Assembly (NCBI GenBank): GCA_922989275.2
Contig: OV277868.1
Span: 18,100,291-18,164,290 of the forward strand
Origin: Gari tellinella
Lineage: Eukaryota > Mollusca > Bivalvia > Cardiida > Psammobiidae
Direction of reading: 5' to 3'
DNA: 64,000 nt
Positions within the stretch are counted from its first letter, which is position 1. Each line of letters starts with the position of its first letter. Under the pieces are notes generated by a model. It was not told the origin of the DNA. It did not search any database and was given only the letters and a program-made list of their open reading frames with translations. Shown here one piece after another: positions 1 through 9,795 of the stretch. Both the position numbers and the translations under genes were made by a program.

Positions 1-417
1 TTTTATACTGTATTGTTAAATGACAAACACGGTAGACCTATATCAGAGGGCTCTCGAAGCAACATTGTTCATAGTTAACATTTTATTGCTTGACTTATTT
101 GTGTTACGTTTTATTTGAACGGGAAATAGTATCATTTTCATTAGTGTAAGGTTTCTATCAATCAGTTTCTAAAAGTCTGACTTTTTTATTTGAGTGGCTA
201 CCAGTTTGGAGCCTGATCAGACGTCAGGTAACCAGGCGACTGATCTAACTTGAAACTGCTTGCAATGGCAATTGTTTACGAACAAATGCATGTGATTGCA
301 AAATGTCCTAATCGTTGCTGTGGAAATCACTAAAGCTCAAATTGCATAATGTATTATCTACAAATAACAGTCAAATGGTGTTACTTTGGTAGAATTGTTA
401 TTTTGTTAACATATACA
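1..417. other. No gene; one decayed core palindrome
   Basis: AT-rich sequence without a credible coding region. Positions about 199-273 hold an eroded A-type core (GTTTGGAGCCTGATCAGACG and a damaged right arm), preceded by an A-like 'gagtggc' stretch. The rest shows nothing I recognise. Confidence 0.5.
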
Positions 418-568
418 GACCCGGCGTCTGATCAGGCTCCAAACTGTTTGCCACCAAGATAAACATGAAATATCAAAATTGTCCAAAAGTTGTTCTTTTC
501 TACGTTTTAGCGCTTTGCGTTTGCGTACGTTTGTGTATAAACGGGAAAGTTTAACAGATTCTCCACTG
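418..568 (-). mobile_element. Family A, half element starting at the hairpin apex
   Basis: Only the right half of an A element is present. It begins at the centre of the core (ACCCGGCGTCTGATCAGGCT), continues through CCACCAAGATAAAC and the GCGTTTGCGTACG stretch, and finishes at CTCCACTG followed by TA. The left half is absent, so the break falls at the palindrome apex. Confidence 0.8.
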
Positions 569-620
569 TAACACTATTCCCCCAATGAACCGGTCGTCAA
601 CAATAAACAGGTTAGAGCTA

Positions 621-1136
621 CAGCGCTCCCTCCCCAAAACGACATTCACTGGGAGATTAAAAATGTGTGCGTTGTTCGGAGGGAGTCGTTATAGAGAGGG
701 GAATTGGCTTACATTTGCAAACAGCTTGAATCAAGATCAGACGCCGCGTTACGCGATCGTCTGATCTGGATTCAGCCTATTTGCAAACGTAAGCCAAGTC
801 TGAATTGTCCCTCCCTTTAACAACTCTCTTCGAAAAACGCATGCAAACGTTGTCTCCTATTACAGTGGAGCATCTGTTATTCTTGCCCGTTTAAACGCAA
901 ACGTACGCAAACGCAAAACACTCAAACGTAGAAAAGAACAACTTTTGGACAATTCTGATAATTCTTGTTTATCTTGGTGGCAAACAGTTTGGAGCCTGAT
1001 CAGACGCCGGGTTACCCGGCGTCTGATCTGGCTCCAAACTGTTTGCACTGCAAATAATAGTTTTAGCGTAAACGCGTTTATTGGGAAAGAATAACAGATT
1101 CTCCACTGTAGGTGTTGATGTAGAGAGGGAAAACTG
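621..1136. mobile_element. Family C element with two inverted 'short' halves, split by an A insertion
   Basis: Ends CAGCGCTCCCTC and GAGGGAAAACTG, flanked by TA. Both sides of the core (about 722-793) carry the same C half in inverted order: the GGAGGGAGTCG..TTGGCTTACATTTGC type. A normal C copy such as 11670-12026 has two different halves. An A element occupies 863-1108; removing it with one TA restores ...CTCCTATTAGGTGTTG. Confidence 0.8.
863..1108 (+). mobile_element. Family A MITE, complete, nested in C
   Basis: Full 246-bp copy with both CAGTGGAG/CTCCACTG ends and TA on each side. The core at about 986-1053 pairs except for a single T/T position beside GATC (CCTGATC against GATCTGG). 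It is open in frame on both strands, but I do not consider it coding. Its insertion into C proves the TA target. Confidence 0.93.
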
Positions 1137-1138
1137 TA

Positions 1139-1925
1139 CAAAGTTTTTCACGTAAATATGACTGCACGTATATTGTGTTTTGCCATGTTGAAAGTATCAG
1201 AAAATAACATTTCAATACAGAACTATATCTATCACCCCTTAAATCAAATGCAAATAAGTTCATCTTTGCCAAAGGTTAGCTCCGCCTTTTCAGGTGAAAA
1301 AAACTGGCCTATAACTTATAACCTATAACTCTTTGGTATTTTGAATCAAATAAATCACCAATATTTACAAATCACTGTTCATTTTTGCAATTTGACCGTA
1401 CATCGTTCTACTCTAACTGAACTTTATTTTTGCAATTTGCAAAATGTCAAGCAGTTTCATTTAGAGAGGCGATACTGGTGTCATTCTCGGGCACAACGAA
1501 TCGTCGCTCAAAATTTAACAATGTAAGTATAAAAAGTAAACATTTGAAAACAGTCGTGCAAAACATGACCTTGATGACGTTTGCAAATATTTAAGATTTT
1601 ATTTGACACTTGCTTGAACGGATTCGAAAAGTTTCATATCCGCAGTAAATTAATAAAGAGTTAACACTTGCATTTAACATACATTTTCCACAAAGATATT
1701 CCTAAGGGAATAAAAAAGAAACATATGCAAGGCTAACATTTTTCAATATAGCCTTTTACAAGGAACTTTCATCTACAAGTTAACAACGTGTCTACTTATC
1801 TGATGTCTTCCAATGCAAACGGTTAATCTGTAATATGCCGCAAAATTTAAGTGGAGAAGCTGATATGTTGTTCCAAAAAACACGTTTTATGCTAAAACAG
1901 CATGTAGGTCAATTGCAAACAGTTA
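1139..1925. other. No gene; one dispersed repeat match
   Basis: No convincing gene. Positions about 1215-1290 match 10985-11050 in reverse orientation (the AAATCAAATGCAAAT and CCAAAGGTTAGCTCC words), so they belong to an unnamed dispersed repeat. The remainder is AT-rich and unrecognised. Confidence 0.5.
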
Positions 1926-2238
1926 CAGTACTGAATCTTATTAAATTAACAATTTTTGCGATTCGCTTGCAATTCGATGGCAATTCGCTTGCGATTCAAA
2001 GTACTAACATTACCCTCATGTCAGTTTTCTTGAATGGTGTATCTCACAAATGTTCGCAAATATGCCTTCATTACTTTTTTTCGATTCCATTTTTGTCACA
2101 ACCGCTTCGGAAAATTCGCGTAAAAATATTCAAACGTAGGTTTTGTTATTTGAAGTGCGCGATTCGATGGCAATTCGATGGCAATTCAATAGCAATTCGC
2201 TTGCGATTATCAATTTAATTTAATAAGGTTCAGTACTG
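1926..2238. mobile_element. Family T MITE with GCAATTCG arrays
   Basis: Inverted ends CAGTACTGAATCTTATTAAA and its approximate complement at 2214-2238, with TA outside both. Just inside each end lie repeated GCAATTCGATG/GCAATTCGCTTGCG words (about 1957-2000 and 2157-2210), which look like subterminal binding arrays. The interior (2000-2150) is non-coding. CAGT ends plus TA suggest Tc1/mariner; no transposase is present. Confidence 0.75.
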
Positions 2239-2789
2239 TAAGAGCCATTAGATTGAGACTTCAAATTGGCGTCACCAAGACTTAAATCAATCATCGTACG
2301 AGTATTAGTTTTTAAAAAAGATTTCAATTTTTCTACATATCATCACTATTTTAGTTTGAAATGGACAGAAAATGTATTCCCCACTGTTGTTTTATCAATA
2401 GAAATCAAATTAGGTCTTACATGCTCAAAGGTTAAAAAGCGTTTTTTGAAATGAATCTGAAATCGTTCTCAAGCTTTTGTTTGAGTACAATCTGCTCGAT
2501 TGTGACATATCAAAATGCTTGATAACCACCTTGGACTAATCTCAAATGCTTCATAATCATGGCCCAATGAAGCAGCTACAAGTATTTTGGACAAACGTAA
2601 ATTAGAAAGGTCCTAAAGGAGCTTTCAGGTCTACTTTTGTCCATCATATAGCAGACACTTATTGTTTAGATAAGAACAAATGACTCCCCCGGGAATGACA
2701 ACCTAACACAAGATTGACTCTGCTGTTTACATAAAGATATTATAGTGAAATTGTTATTTCGTCCCAATTTGAGAGAATCCAATACGACA
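2239..2789. other. No gene; weak family G similarity
   Basis: AT-rich. Around 2430-2490 the words GGTTAAAAAGCG and CGTTCTCAAGC resemble family G (compare 41700-41855). Nothing else recognised. Confidence 0.4.
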
Positions 2790-2793
2790 TTAA

Positions 2794-3018
2794 CCCTTTG
2801 ACTCTCAAGGACGCCACAAAGCGCGTTTGCAAACAGTTTGGGTCCTGATCAGACGCCGCGTGACGCAGCGTCTGATAAGAATCAAAACTGTTTTACACTC
2901 TTATTGATATTTATTAAGTCATACAACATTAAATCTAAGTTTGAAACCTTAACTTAAGCAGACGACAATAAAGCGGTGAAAGGGTAAAATTCTACCGAAT
3001 TATTTGATCATGAAATAA
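2794..3018 (+). mobile_element. Family B MITE (TTAA, piggyBac-like ends)
   Basis: TTAA on both sides, left end CCCTTTGACTCTC. The core lies at about 2829-2895 with GGGTCC in the left arm. The right part has the B signature GAAGCAGACGACAATAAAGC-like followed by GGTGAAAGGGTAAA and TTTGATCATGAAA. The right end is mutated (AATTAA instead of GGGTTAA). Confidence 0.75.
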
Positions 3019-3132
3019 TTAATATAAAGTAGTAAAAGTTTCTTTAAAATATTGACGATTATTTTTAAGCTAATTATCTTAGAATACAATGAATAGTATA
3101 GATGTTCGTGTGAAATCATAATGTATATTGCC

Positions 3133-3195
3133 AAGAGCTTAGAGCCTTCAGACACCAAGTAACCAGGCGTCTAATCAAGTTTCAAAATGTTTGCA
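3133..3195. repeat. Decayed core palindrome without recognisable element ends
   Basis: AGAGCCTTCAGACACCAAG and CCAGGCGTCTAATCAAGTTT form an imperfect hairpin of the core type, with TGTTTGCAA after it. No family ends are visible. Confidence 0.5.
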
Positions 3196-3265
3196 ATCCA
3201 GAACAAAAAACAATTATTGTTTTATAACATGTTTAAGTTAAGTTATTGTCATTCTCTAAGCTTAA

Positions 3266-3482
3266 CCCTTTCCCCCATAGAAGCGCCTTTAAGCGCATTT
3301 AATTCATTCATCTACTGTAGAATATGGTAACATTTTATACAGTCATGAATATGTACCTTAAGAAATATTTTCTATATCCTAGTAAATGGTAGCTTAAAAC
3401 AGGCTGAAAGTAAAGCAGAATGCGCCTCAACATGCTTTAAGTAGTCACCTTCATAACAAGAAACAGACTATGGGTTAATGGG
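3266..3482 (+). mobile_element. Family D MITE (TTAA)
   Basis: TTAA at both borders, left end CCCTTTCCCCCATAGAAGCG, right end ATGGGTTAATGGG. The inner signature is present (ATACAGTCATGAATATG, TTTTCTATATCCTAG, GGCTGAAAGTAAAGCAGAAT), but the right arm of the second-type palindrome has been lost: only GCGCCTCAACATGC remains. Confidence 0.75.
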
Positions 3483-3486
3483 TTAA

Positions 3487-3904
3487 GAACAGTGTATTCA
3501 CATATCGTTTAAACGGAAAAAATGTTTTCTCTACTCGATAATCACATTGTTGTGGAAATATTAGCGTTTCCTGTGTTAAAGTATCGCAAAATGGTCCAAA
3601 ACAAAACAAAATTTAACATTTCATAAAAGGTTATGATCAGTCATCATTACAGCTTAATTTAACTACTGTGTTGTCTGAAATGTACTTCTGTAAAGATTGG
3701 TGACAACGAGAAAGGTCAATGTTTTAGTGTGCACAGGGGAAAAACTAGAGGCCCTTTCTCGCTACACCTTTTCAACGCCAAATCAGTTTACAATATTTTT
3801 CAATGCTTTAGCAGACGTAAGTTTTGCCTGTATGAATATGGACAGGAATGCCAGACAGCTTGGAACCTTTGTTTGGAAATAACTTTAGCAAGGCAGCGAG
3901 GATG
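3487..3904. other. No recognised feature
   Basis: About 400 bp without repeat ends or coding support. A 61-residue open frame at 3697-3882 has no motif and I treat it as chance. Confidence 0.4.
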
Positions 3905-4150
3905 CTATTGTTTGGTTTTATTGACCTGTCAAAATTTGAATATTCATACGTCACTAAAAGGGTATATCTAGCTTCGGTATAAAGTCGATATTTTCCGTTT
4001 TGATGTACGGATAGGAACTGAAGGATATTGTGCATTCTGTGTCGCATTTAAATCAATAATCGAGTTAGAGTAGTTGGTAGCGAGTACGGGTACTTGAAAA
4101 AGGATGAAAGGTTGTGGGTTCGATCCCCGATAGGTTTTATTTCTTTTTTT
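3905..4150 (+). repeat. tRNA-derived SINE-like repeat, plus-strand copy
   Basis: Contains a pol III type A box (TAGAGTAGTTGG at 4066-4077) and a B box (GGTTCGATCCC at 4117-4127), followed by TTTTATTTCTTTTT. The acceptor stem does not pair, so it is not a working tRNA gene. The stretch before the boxes (TTGACCTGTCAAAATTTGAA, TAGCTTCGGT) recurs in inverted orientation at 4575-4842, which defines the repeat. Confidence 0.55.
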
Positions 4151-4409
4151 ATTACAATTATTTTTATGTTTTTTCAAACAGTTAATTTACTTGAATTGTT
4201 CAACAAAGTGATCTATAATACAAAATGTGCCATAGATAACCTAAACGTTACACTTTGTACATTATAGATAAATTTTAATGTATGTAAAATGTGACGCGAT
4301 GTGGTCTATCAAACCTAGATAACAAATGCCTTAACTCACTAATCACTGAAACCTTGAATGGACTATTCCAGATTGCAATTAATTCTAGTCAATATATGAC
4401 AACTATATG

Positions 4410-4480
4410 GCAAACAGTGTATTCCTGATCAAAGGGTTCGTTCAGGAACCCTCTGATAGTGGTATTTCTGTTTGTATATG
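4410..4480. repeat. Small hairpin between the two SINE-like copies
   Basis: GGCAAACAGTGTATTCCTGA...TTCTGTTTGTATATGGGAC with inner AGGGTTCGTTCAGGAACCCT. It resembles the E-type core in position of CAAACAGTGT but is diverged. Confidence 0.4.
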
Positions 4481-4574
4481 GGACAGGTGTATAGGTACAC
4501 TCTTCTTGAATTATACATAAATTAAATCCAAATGGATGTCAATCCATTCTTCTTCTCCTTCTTGCAGACTCGAA

Positions 4575-4842
4575 TACACCAAATAATAAAATAAAAAAAT
4601 CATCCGCTGGGTTTCGAACTCATGGCCATACATGTACTACGTAAAATACTACTGTACTGTCTCGACTACGAAGACATATAGGTATCCAAATCTTATTCTA
4701 AATATGAACTTTATTTTTCAACCCTGACCTACCCGTAAAACTAGCGGAAATAATCGATATTGACCGAAGCTAAATACAGCGTGTTCAACCAGCGTGTAAT
4801 TATTTAAATTTTGACAGGTTAATAAAACACAACAATAACATT
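4575..4842 (-). repeat. tRNA-derived SINE-like repeat, minus-strand copy
   Basis: On the minus strand it has an A-box-like TAGTCGAGACAG (about 4658-4669) and a B box GAGTTCGAAACCC (4609-4621), then an A-rich tail. Its distal part (TTAACCTGTCAAAATTTAAA, TAGCTTCGGT) matches the plus copy. The pair forms an inverted repeat with a spacer of about 425 bp. Confidence 0.55.
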
Positions 4843-4860
4843 ATATACTACTAGCATATA

Positions 4861-5083
4861 CAGTGGAGAAGACGTTATTTTTCTCAATAAATACGTGAAC
4901 TCTAAACCTATTATTTCAATCGCAAACAGTTTGGAGCCGGCGTCTGATCAAGCTTCAAACTGTTCGCCATTTGAATTAAAATGGACACATATAACTATAA
5001 AAAGTCGCCATTTTCTCTACAATTTATTGCAATGCTTTTGTATTTCGTTTAAAAGGGTAAGAATAACGTCTTGAAGAAACAGT
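4861..5083 (-). mobile_element. Family A, diverged copy
   Basis: Left end CAGTGGAGAAGACG after TA. The core is shortened (GTTTGGAGCCGGCGTCTGAT), i.e. part of the left arm is missing. The right end is damaged (CTTGAAGAAACAGTA). Confidence 0.75.
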
Positions 5084-5161
5084 AATTACCTAATCAAACG
5101 CCGAGTGTCACGGCATCTGATTGAGCATGAGGTGTTGGCAATGAACAAATTCTTGAAAACA

Positions 5162-5285
5162 TTACCCCATAGCCTGTTTCACGTTTTGAAGACACGTGAC
5201 CATTTAAACCACTGAAAGCAGGTTGAAAGTTATTAGCTACCATCTGCTAGGATAAACACATCTTATAGTGCCTATTCATGAAACG
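5162..5285. mobile_element. Family D fragment
   Basis: ATTACCCCATAGCCTGTTTC, GAAGACACGTGACCA, AGCAGGTTGAAAGT and AGCTACCATCTGCTAGGAT are D/S interior words. The hairpin is deleted. Confidence 0.6.
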
Positions 5286-5345
5286 GGTTACAAACGCGTT
5301 ATTCGTGTGCGTTTGTGTTCAAAGCCATCTTTTCAAAACAATATA

Positions 5346-5592
5346 CAGAGGAGAAAACGTTATTCTTCCCCGTTTAAACGCAAACGAAACGCAAACGCAT
5401 CGTACTAAAATGCAGAAAATGATAACTTTTTGACAATTCTGAATGTTGACTTTTACCTGGAAGGCAAACAGTTTGGAGCTAGAGCAGACGCCGGGTTACC
5501 CGGCGTCTGATCTGTCTCCAAACAGTTTGCATCGGAAATAATAGATTAAGCGTAAACGCGTTTATTGGGAAAGAATAACGTTTTCTCCACTG
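5346..5592 (+). mobile_element. Family A MITE
   Basis: Ends CAGAGGAGAA and TTCTCCACTG with TA on both sides. It belongs to the older subfamily with AAACGAAACGCAAACGC instead of the AAACGTACG type. Core at about 5467-5530. Confidence 0.85.
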
Positions 5593-5932
5593 TACATGTA
5601 GCACACCATTCACAGAAATGACATTTATAAAGCATAGATCTACTAAAATTAACAAATAAACTTTATTTAGTCAAACTCGTAGGTTCGGAGAGGTAAAGAA
5701 AATCCTAAGATATCTGGAAAATCTGGAGAAATGACAGCCTTAAAGAATAACGATCCCCTACAGTATCATGTAATAGACATTGTAATGTTTCTATTGTGGA
5801 TGAGATAGCTGAGTTGTTGAAATGATAAAATTACCTTGAAAACAAATCTAAACCGTCAGCAAAAATTGTCTGTAAGACCCGTTCAGTCTAAATGTAAATG
5901 TGACAGGTCACACGTACGTGTTCAGTGGAGAA

Positions 5933-6170
5933 GCCGTTATTCTTTCCCGTTGAAACGCAAACGAAACGCAAACACATAGCATTAACATGGGAAACATTAC
6001 ACATTTTTGAAATTCCTCACGATTAATTTTCATCTGAGTGGCAAACAATTTGGAGCCTGATCAGACACCGGGTTATCCGGTGTCTGGTCTGGCCCAAAAC
6101 TGTTTGCAATGAAAAACAAAAGCTTTAGCGTAGATGCGTTTATTGGGAAAGAATAACGTCTTCTCCACTG
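5933..6170 (+). mobile_element. Family A MITE in the second tandem unit
   Basis: CAGTGGAGAAGCCG to TTCTCCACTG; the left TA is mutated to TT. The core apex shows a paired change, GACACCGGG with CCGGTGTC instead of GACGCC/GGCGTC. Confidence 0.85.
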
Positions 6171-6788
6171 TAACACGATAACTACAATTATCGTAAGACA
6201 TTGCTAAGTTCGTCATATCGTTACTGCAGAGAACATGAATTATCACACCATTTGCAGCTCTGATCGTTATAAAACATAGCTTTTCTAGGAAAGAATAAAC
6301 TTTTTTTAAAAAAAAATTGTAGGTCCAGGGATATTAAGAAAATCCAAAGATATCGGGAAAATCTGGAGAAATGACAGCCTTGAAGATATAATGATCCCCT
6401 ACAGTATCATGTTATTGGCAATGTAATGTTTCAATTGTGGATCAGATAGCTGAGTTGTTGAAATGATAAAATTACGTCGAAAAACAAATCTAAACCGTCA
6501 GCAAAAAATGTTTGTAAAAGACCTGTTTAGTCTGAATATAAATGTGACAGGTCACGTAGATCTACATTTACGCGAAAGTTAAAAAATGTCATAAACTGTG
6601 GCCAATGTCGTCATACCATATTTATTGTTACTACAGAGAACAAATAACATGCTATGTAATAACACATATTCTTAAACGATGAAATACCAAGCATTCCTAA
6701 CAGAATATTGAAAACGATTATGATTAAATAAAAAATCGAGATGCAAACATATTGTATTAAGATAAGACAACGTCAGGCTAAATCTTAA

Positions 6789-7002
6789 CCCATTGTGCCC
6801 AGGATCCCATATATAGGACATAGGCAAACAGTGAAGACTATGATCAGACGCCGCATTATGCGGCGTCTGATCAGAGTCTACACTGTTTGCTGATAGGAAT
6901 TTCAATATAAAACAAAATGAAAATTTTGACTAGGTATCCCTTTGATAAAAAGTGGACTAATCCAATAAATAATCATGAAAGAATCCACTGGGCGTGAATG
7001 GG
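6789..7002 (+). mobile_element. Family E MITE (TTAA)
   Basis: TTAA borders, ends CCCATTGTGCCCAGG and ATGGG. Core at about 6823-6892 is a near-perfect hairpin with the E arms (GACTATGATCAGACGCCGCA and its partner TGCGGCGTCTGATC). Downstream: GATAGGAATTTCAATATAAA and CATCCCTTTGATAAAAA-like signature. Two more copies are at 27547 and 61692. Confidence 0.85.
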
Positions 7003-7037
7003 TTAACAGCTATACACCTATTGATTAACTCTTTGTA

Positions 7038-7283
7038 CAGTGGAGAATCTGTTATTCTTTCCCAATAAACGCGTTTACGCTAAAACTATTATTTTCACTG
7101 CAAACAGTTTAGAGCCAGATCAGACCCCGGGTAACCCGGCGTCTGATCTGGCTCCAAACTGTTTGCCACCAAGATAAAGATAAATTATCAGAATTGTCAA
7201 AAAATTGTACTTTTCTACGTTTTAGTGTTTTGCGTTTGCGTACGTTTGCGTTTAAACGGGAAAGAATAACAGATTCTCCACTG
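7038..7283 (-). mobile_element. Family A MITE, complete
   Basis: Both ends intact with TA outside; end 2 comes first. The core reads GACCCCGGGTAACCCGGCGTC, with one apex mismatch. Confidence 0.92.
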
Positions 7284-7367
7284 TATGCTGGGCAATATTT
7301 TCGAGTGATGCAATTGTCGTCTGCTACTGTCCTAAAATGAATTTTCAAAATTCCTTTTTTTAAAACA

Positions 7368-7505
7368 GGGTCAGCGTGTCAAAGAGTTTGGAGCCTGATG
7401 AGACGCCGCGATATGCGACGTCTCATCTGGATCCAAACTATTTGCAAAGGTATTCACTGGTGGACATATCCACCGCTAGCATGCAAATAGTTAAACACAA
7501 ACGAG
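7368..7505. repeat. Family R repeat with core palindrome
   Basis: AACAGGGTCAGCGTGTCAAAG, then a core with arms GATGAGACGCC/GACGTCTCATC, then TATTCACTGG..ATCCACCGCTAGCATG. A second copy with the same flanks but a broken core lies at about 20505-20616. Confidence 0.55.
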
Positions 7506-7684
7506 TTGGCATGGTGTGTATGTCTGCATGCTTTACTTTTGCTTTACTTTAGACAGAGACCCGTACTGGATTACCCTTAAATCTTCGTCCCAAAGTGTCG
7601 CTGAAGAGTGAACGGTGAAATGTTTAAATGATAACATATTCTTATATGGCATAAGGTTGTATGCGATATACATGTATCATATAA

Positions 7685-7984
7685 CAGTGCTCCCTCTCTA
7701 CGACAACATCAAAGGGAAACAAAGGTTGTGTGCATTGTTCGGAGAGAGTTGTTACAGGGAGGGACAATTAAGAATTGACATACACTTGCAAACAATTTGA
7801 ATCCAAGAGGGTTCAAGCTGTTTGTCACTTGTCATTATGATCTTTTTTGCAGACGACAATTTTAGAGACGATATTGCAGCCGTGAAAAGGTTTTACATAA
7901 TGGTATTGTTTTGGTAATATCGCCAAGCGTTTAATGTAAGAAGGAAAGCGTTGTAGGGAGGAATGTTGTAGAGAGGAAGCACTG
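7685..7984 (-). mobile_element. Family C element
   Basis: Short half first: CAGTGCTCCCTCTCTACGAC, GTGTGCATTGTTCGGAGAGA, then a core reduced to ATCCAAGAGGGTTCAAGC (apex lost). The long half follows with GCAGACGACAATTTTAGAGA and ends GAGGAAGCACTG. Confidence 0.75.
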
Positions 7985-8125
7985 TATCATATTATAGACA
8001 TAGATAGAGGATGTGTATACATAAGGTCTCAAGAAAAGAAATACAATTAGCTATGTTGCTTTCGTTTCAATCCTGTGTTGTATGTTTGTAAAATGCATGT
8101 AAATATTTGAAATAAAATATGTTTA
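7985..8125 (+). mobile_element. Probable LINE 3' tail
   Basis: GTTGCTTTCGTTTCAATCCT, TGTTGTATGTTTGTAAAATG and TGAAATAAAATATGTTTATA resemble the insert at 25626-25777, which has a 10-bp target duplication. I infer a 5'-truncated copy of the same LINE family; borders are approximate. Confidence 0.45.
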
Positions 8126-8361
8126 TATCAAAAGCCTCCATTGGGTACGAATAACGAATAACGTGGTCATCTATGCATGTTTTATTTGTATGCCACCATT
8201 AGATTAAAACAAGGCCGGGTCATACAAGGCAGCAATACATAAACATTTGCTACTTTATGAGACAAAGGCATAATAATATTATACATGCCTGATACAGACT
8301 TCAATGCCTGGTTATGGTAATTTAATTAGGTTTATTACAACACACAGTGGGTGGGTGGTTA

Positions 8362-8607
8362 CAGTGGAGAATGTGTTATTCTTTCCCAATAAACGCGTTT
8401 ACGCTAAAACTATTATTTGCAGTGCAAACAGTTTGGAGCCAGATCAGACGCCGGGTCACCCGGCGTCTGATCAGGCTCCAAACTGTTTGCCACCAAGATA
8501 AACAAGAATTATCAGAATTGTCCAAAAGTTGTTCTTTTCTACGTTTTAGTGCTTTGCGTTTGCGTACGTTTGCGTTTAAACGGGAAAGAATAACAGATTC
8601 TCCACTG
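8362..8607 (-). mobile_element. Family A MITE inside a 25-bp direct repeat
   Basis: Complete copy with canonical ends. A 25-bp sequence (TACAACACACAGTGGGTGGG plus five bases) directly precedes it at 8336-8360 and directly follows it at 8608-8632. That is far longer than the usual TA duplication. Confidence 0.93.
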
Positions 8608-8632
8608 TACAACACACAGTGGGTGGGTGGTT

Positions 8633-9061
8633 GCTTCCGCCCTGTCTGGGGTGACAATTAATGCTGACCATCTGGAGACCCGGATATAGGACTGTCAAAT
8701 TACGTGTTTGCTTTTTTAGCACAGCCGAACTTACACTAAGCGACTGTTCAACAAAGAAGCATAGAAATTCAGAAATACAGGTAACACTTCATAAAAAGCA
8801 ATCCAGTACGGAAATCTCTCTCTAGAAACTTTCTGCAATTCGTTTGATCTGCATGAAACTTTTTATAGTCTTTAATACTGCCCATTAAGCGTCTTTTAAC
8901 ATGGCTGCTTAACGAATTAGATATAGATTTTACTGTAATGTGACTGGTTACATTGTTTCAGTTGGGGGCAATGAAACAAAATTAAAAGTTATGGCAGCTC
9001 CTTATAGCCACGATCCCAGGCCCCCATTATGTACACACGTCCTTATGCACGTAATACGTGT
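8633..9061. other. No recognised feature
   Basis: About 430 bp of AT-rich sequence without repeat ends I can identify and without coding support. Confidence 0.4.
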
Positions 9062-9063
9062 TA

Positions 9064-9137
9064 ACAATTGCAAACTGTTTGGACCCAGATGGGACGCCGA
9101 GCAACTCGGCGTCCCATCTGGGTCCAAAATGTTTGAA
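9064..9137. repeat. Stand-alone core palindrome with changed stem
   Basis: GCAAACTGTTTGGACCCAGA then GGGACGCCGAG/CTCGGCGTCCC and the complementary right arm. GATCAGACG has become GATGGGACG and the opposite arm has changed to CGTCCCATC, so pairing is retained. No A, B or C ends are visible nearby. Confidence 0.7.
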
Positions 9138-9795
9138 ACAGAAATAATATTTTCTTCAAGAAAATATAAAAAAAATTATTCTTACAACTAATGCAGACTA
9201 CCATTTTTGTAGACGACAATAAAATACCGTGCTAAAAGTTAAACATACACCGCCAGATGGCGTTGTTGACACCGGTCCTCGTCGGTATGTTTAGTCAAGT
9301 CATATTGAGGACGGACGAAAAGCAGGGAAAGTTTAATTGATCAGGGTGTTTGGGTTTATGATGTGGGTTTATTGGTTATAAAGTGTAATTACAGACCATG
9401 ACAAGTTTGTTCGGTGAAAGTTTGTCGTAAATAAGTCTCGCGCGATTTTCCGGGATACCAAACTATTCGGACGCGTGCTGGCTAGTTTATTAGCAGAGGT
9501 CGGATGATAACATACCTTCTAGTAAATCCATTCTCAAAGATACTTGACTTTTACTAAAGTGAAAATTTAAAATAGGATAATCTTGAACTTTCCACCCACC
9601 TCTGGTCATAAGTTTAAACACCTCAAACTCCATGATATCGCAACTTAAGACTGCCATCTGCTTCTTTTTTTCTCAGGGAGTTTAGTTAAGCATTTTTACG
9701 CTAATTAGAAACCCGTTTAAATGTCGAAAATGCTTAACACTGATCAAATGGCAAGTTATTCGGCGCCTGGTGAATGTTTGCAAAATGCCAGTGTA
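9138..9795. other. No gene; apparently single-copy sequence
   Basis: AACACATACACCGCCAGATG to the A element. This stretch is richer in CpG than its surroundings and repeats no other part of the window. The end of the core-bearing repeat (CAGACGACAATAAAATACCG) is at about 9218. Confidence 0.4.

Larger units (their letters stand above)
5346..6560 (+). repeat. Diverged tandem duplication, two A-plus-flank units
   Basis: The sequence after the first A copy (about 5640-5922) recurs after the second (about 6290-6555): GAAAATCTGGAGAAATGACA, GATCCCCTACAGTATCATGT, GATAGCTGAGTTGTTGAAAT and AATGTGACAGGTCAC occur in the same order. The units are offset by about 590-640 bp and clearly diverged. Confidence 0.85.

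Noticed and set aside
860..1141. Open frame of 93 residues, recurring in many places as ..FPINAFTLKLLFAVQTVWSQIRRRVTRRLI..
   Set aside because: It is the translation of a family A MITE. The frames are open on both strands because of the palindrome and composition, there is no conserved start, and diverged copies lose the frame freely.
4062..4135. Candidate tRNA gene (A and B boxes present)
   Set aside because: The acceptor stem does not pair and a related inverted copy exists, so it is better described as a tRNA-derived repeat.
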